Below are positions 63,944 through 64,000 of a stretch of DNA of 64,000 nucleotides, one piece after another (positions within the stretch are counted from its first letter, which is position 1; the number at the start of each line of letters is the position of its first letter). The notes beneath the pieces are model-generated. The model made no database searches. It was not told the origin of the DNA and was given only the letters and a program-made list of their open reading frames with translations. A program made the translations under genes and the position numbers. This DNA comes from Propioniciclava sp. MC1595 (GTDB lineage Bacteria > Actinomycetota > Actinomycetes > Propionibacteriales > Propionibacteriaceae). Location: the NCBI RefSeq assembly GCF_017569205.1, contig NZ_CP071870.1, forward strand, positions 2,852,001 through 2,916,000, given 5' to 3'.

Positions 63944-64000
63944 GCCGGTTGCCATCGGTTGCCGCGGCGTCCCGAAGGGGTTCGTTACCGCCTCGACGAG

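Overview
High-GC actinobacterial chromosome (roughly 70% G+C, many GTG starts, 1- and 4-bp coupled gene junctions, leaderless-looking promoters). A complete methylmalonyl-CoA:pyruvate transcarboxylase operon (5S, 12S, 1.3S subunits; 22259-25979) together with mshD, glnR and fused rmlC-rmlD points to the family Propionibacteriaceae; the genus cannot be fixed from this window. No rRNA, tRNA or CRISPR array was seen.

Region 1 (1-10.5 kb), accessory/defence: a minus-strand type I restriction-modification operon. It reads: a head gene with an HTH, a methylase-like core lacking the catalytic motifs and a specificity-like tail; then hsdM, hsdS, a small winged-helix gene, a DUF1016 PD-(D/E)xK nuclease gene, and hsdR, which runs off the left edge. 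Divergent from it is a coiled-coil protein with a possible degenerate nuclease fold, followed by an AbrB/VapC toxin-antitoxin pair. A closely related palindrome occurs at 2340 and 10215.

Region 2 (10.3-20.5 kb): a small HTH gene and a Pol-Lig LigD; a CarH/LitR-type B12-binding MerR regulator followed by a membrane/lipid cluster (TspO-like, DUF1295, acyl-CoA ligase, DUF2177). The last two of these are broken, and a remnant of an SGNH hydrolase follows. Then come an MFS transporter, an SDR and an aldo-keto reductase.

Region 3 (20.4-26 kb): pabB-pabC fusion and the transcarboxylase operon, core propionate metabolism.

Region 4 (26-49.2 kb), cell-envelope glycan locus: DUF6541 membrane protein, GT2, DUF2304, two dTDP-rhamnose clusters arranged as a diverged inverted repeat (29.4-32.8 and 45.0-48.3 kb) plus a third rmlA, two secreted proteins each with six ChW-type repeats (one fused to a CotH kinase domain), a phosphoesterase lipoprotein, two more GT2 enzymes and a flippase-like protein. 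An amino-acid permease and typA lie inside the locus.

Region 5 (49.3-64 kb), mostly housekeeping: aldehyde dehydrogenase, YgfZ and nitrobindin-like genes (tightly coupled), a lipoprotein, dtd, glnR, a SWIM-SNF2 helicase, an ECF-type sigma factor with a membrane partner, mshD, ppk1 and a Nudix/histidine-phosphatase (MutT1 type).
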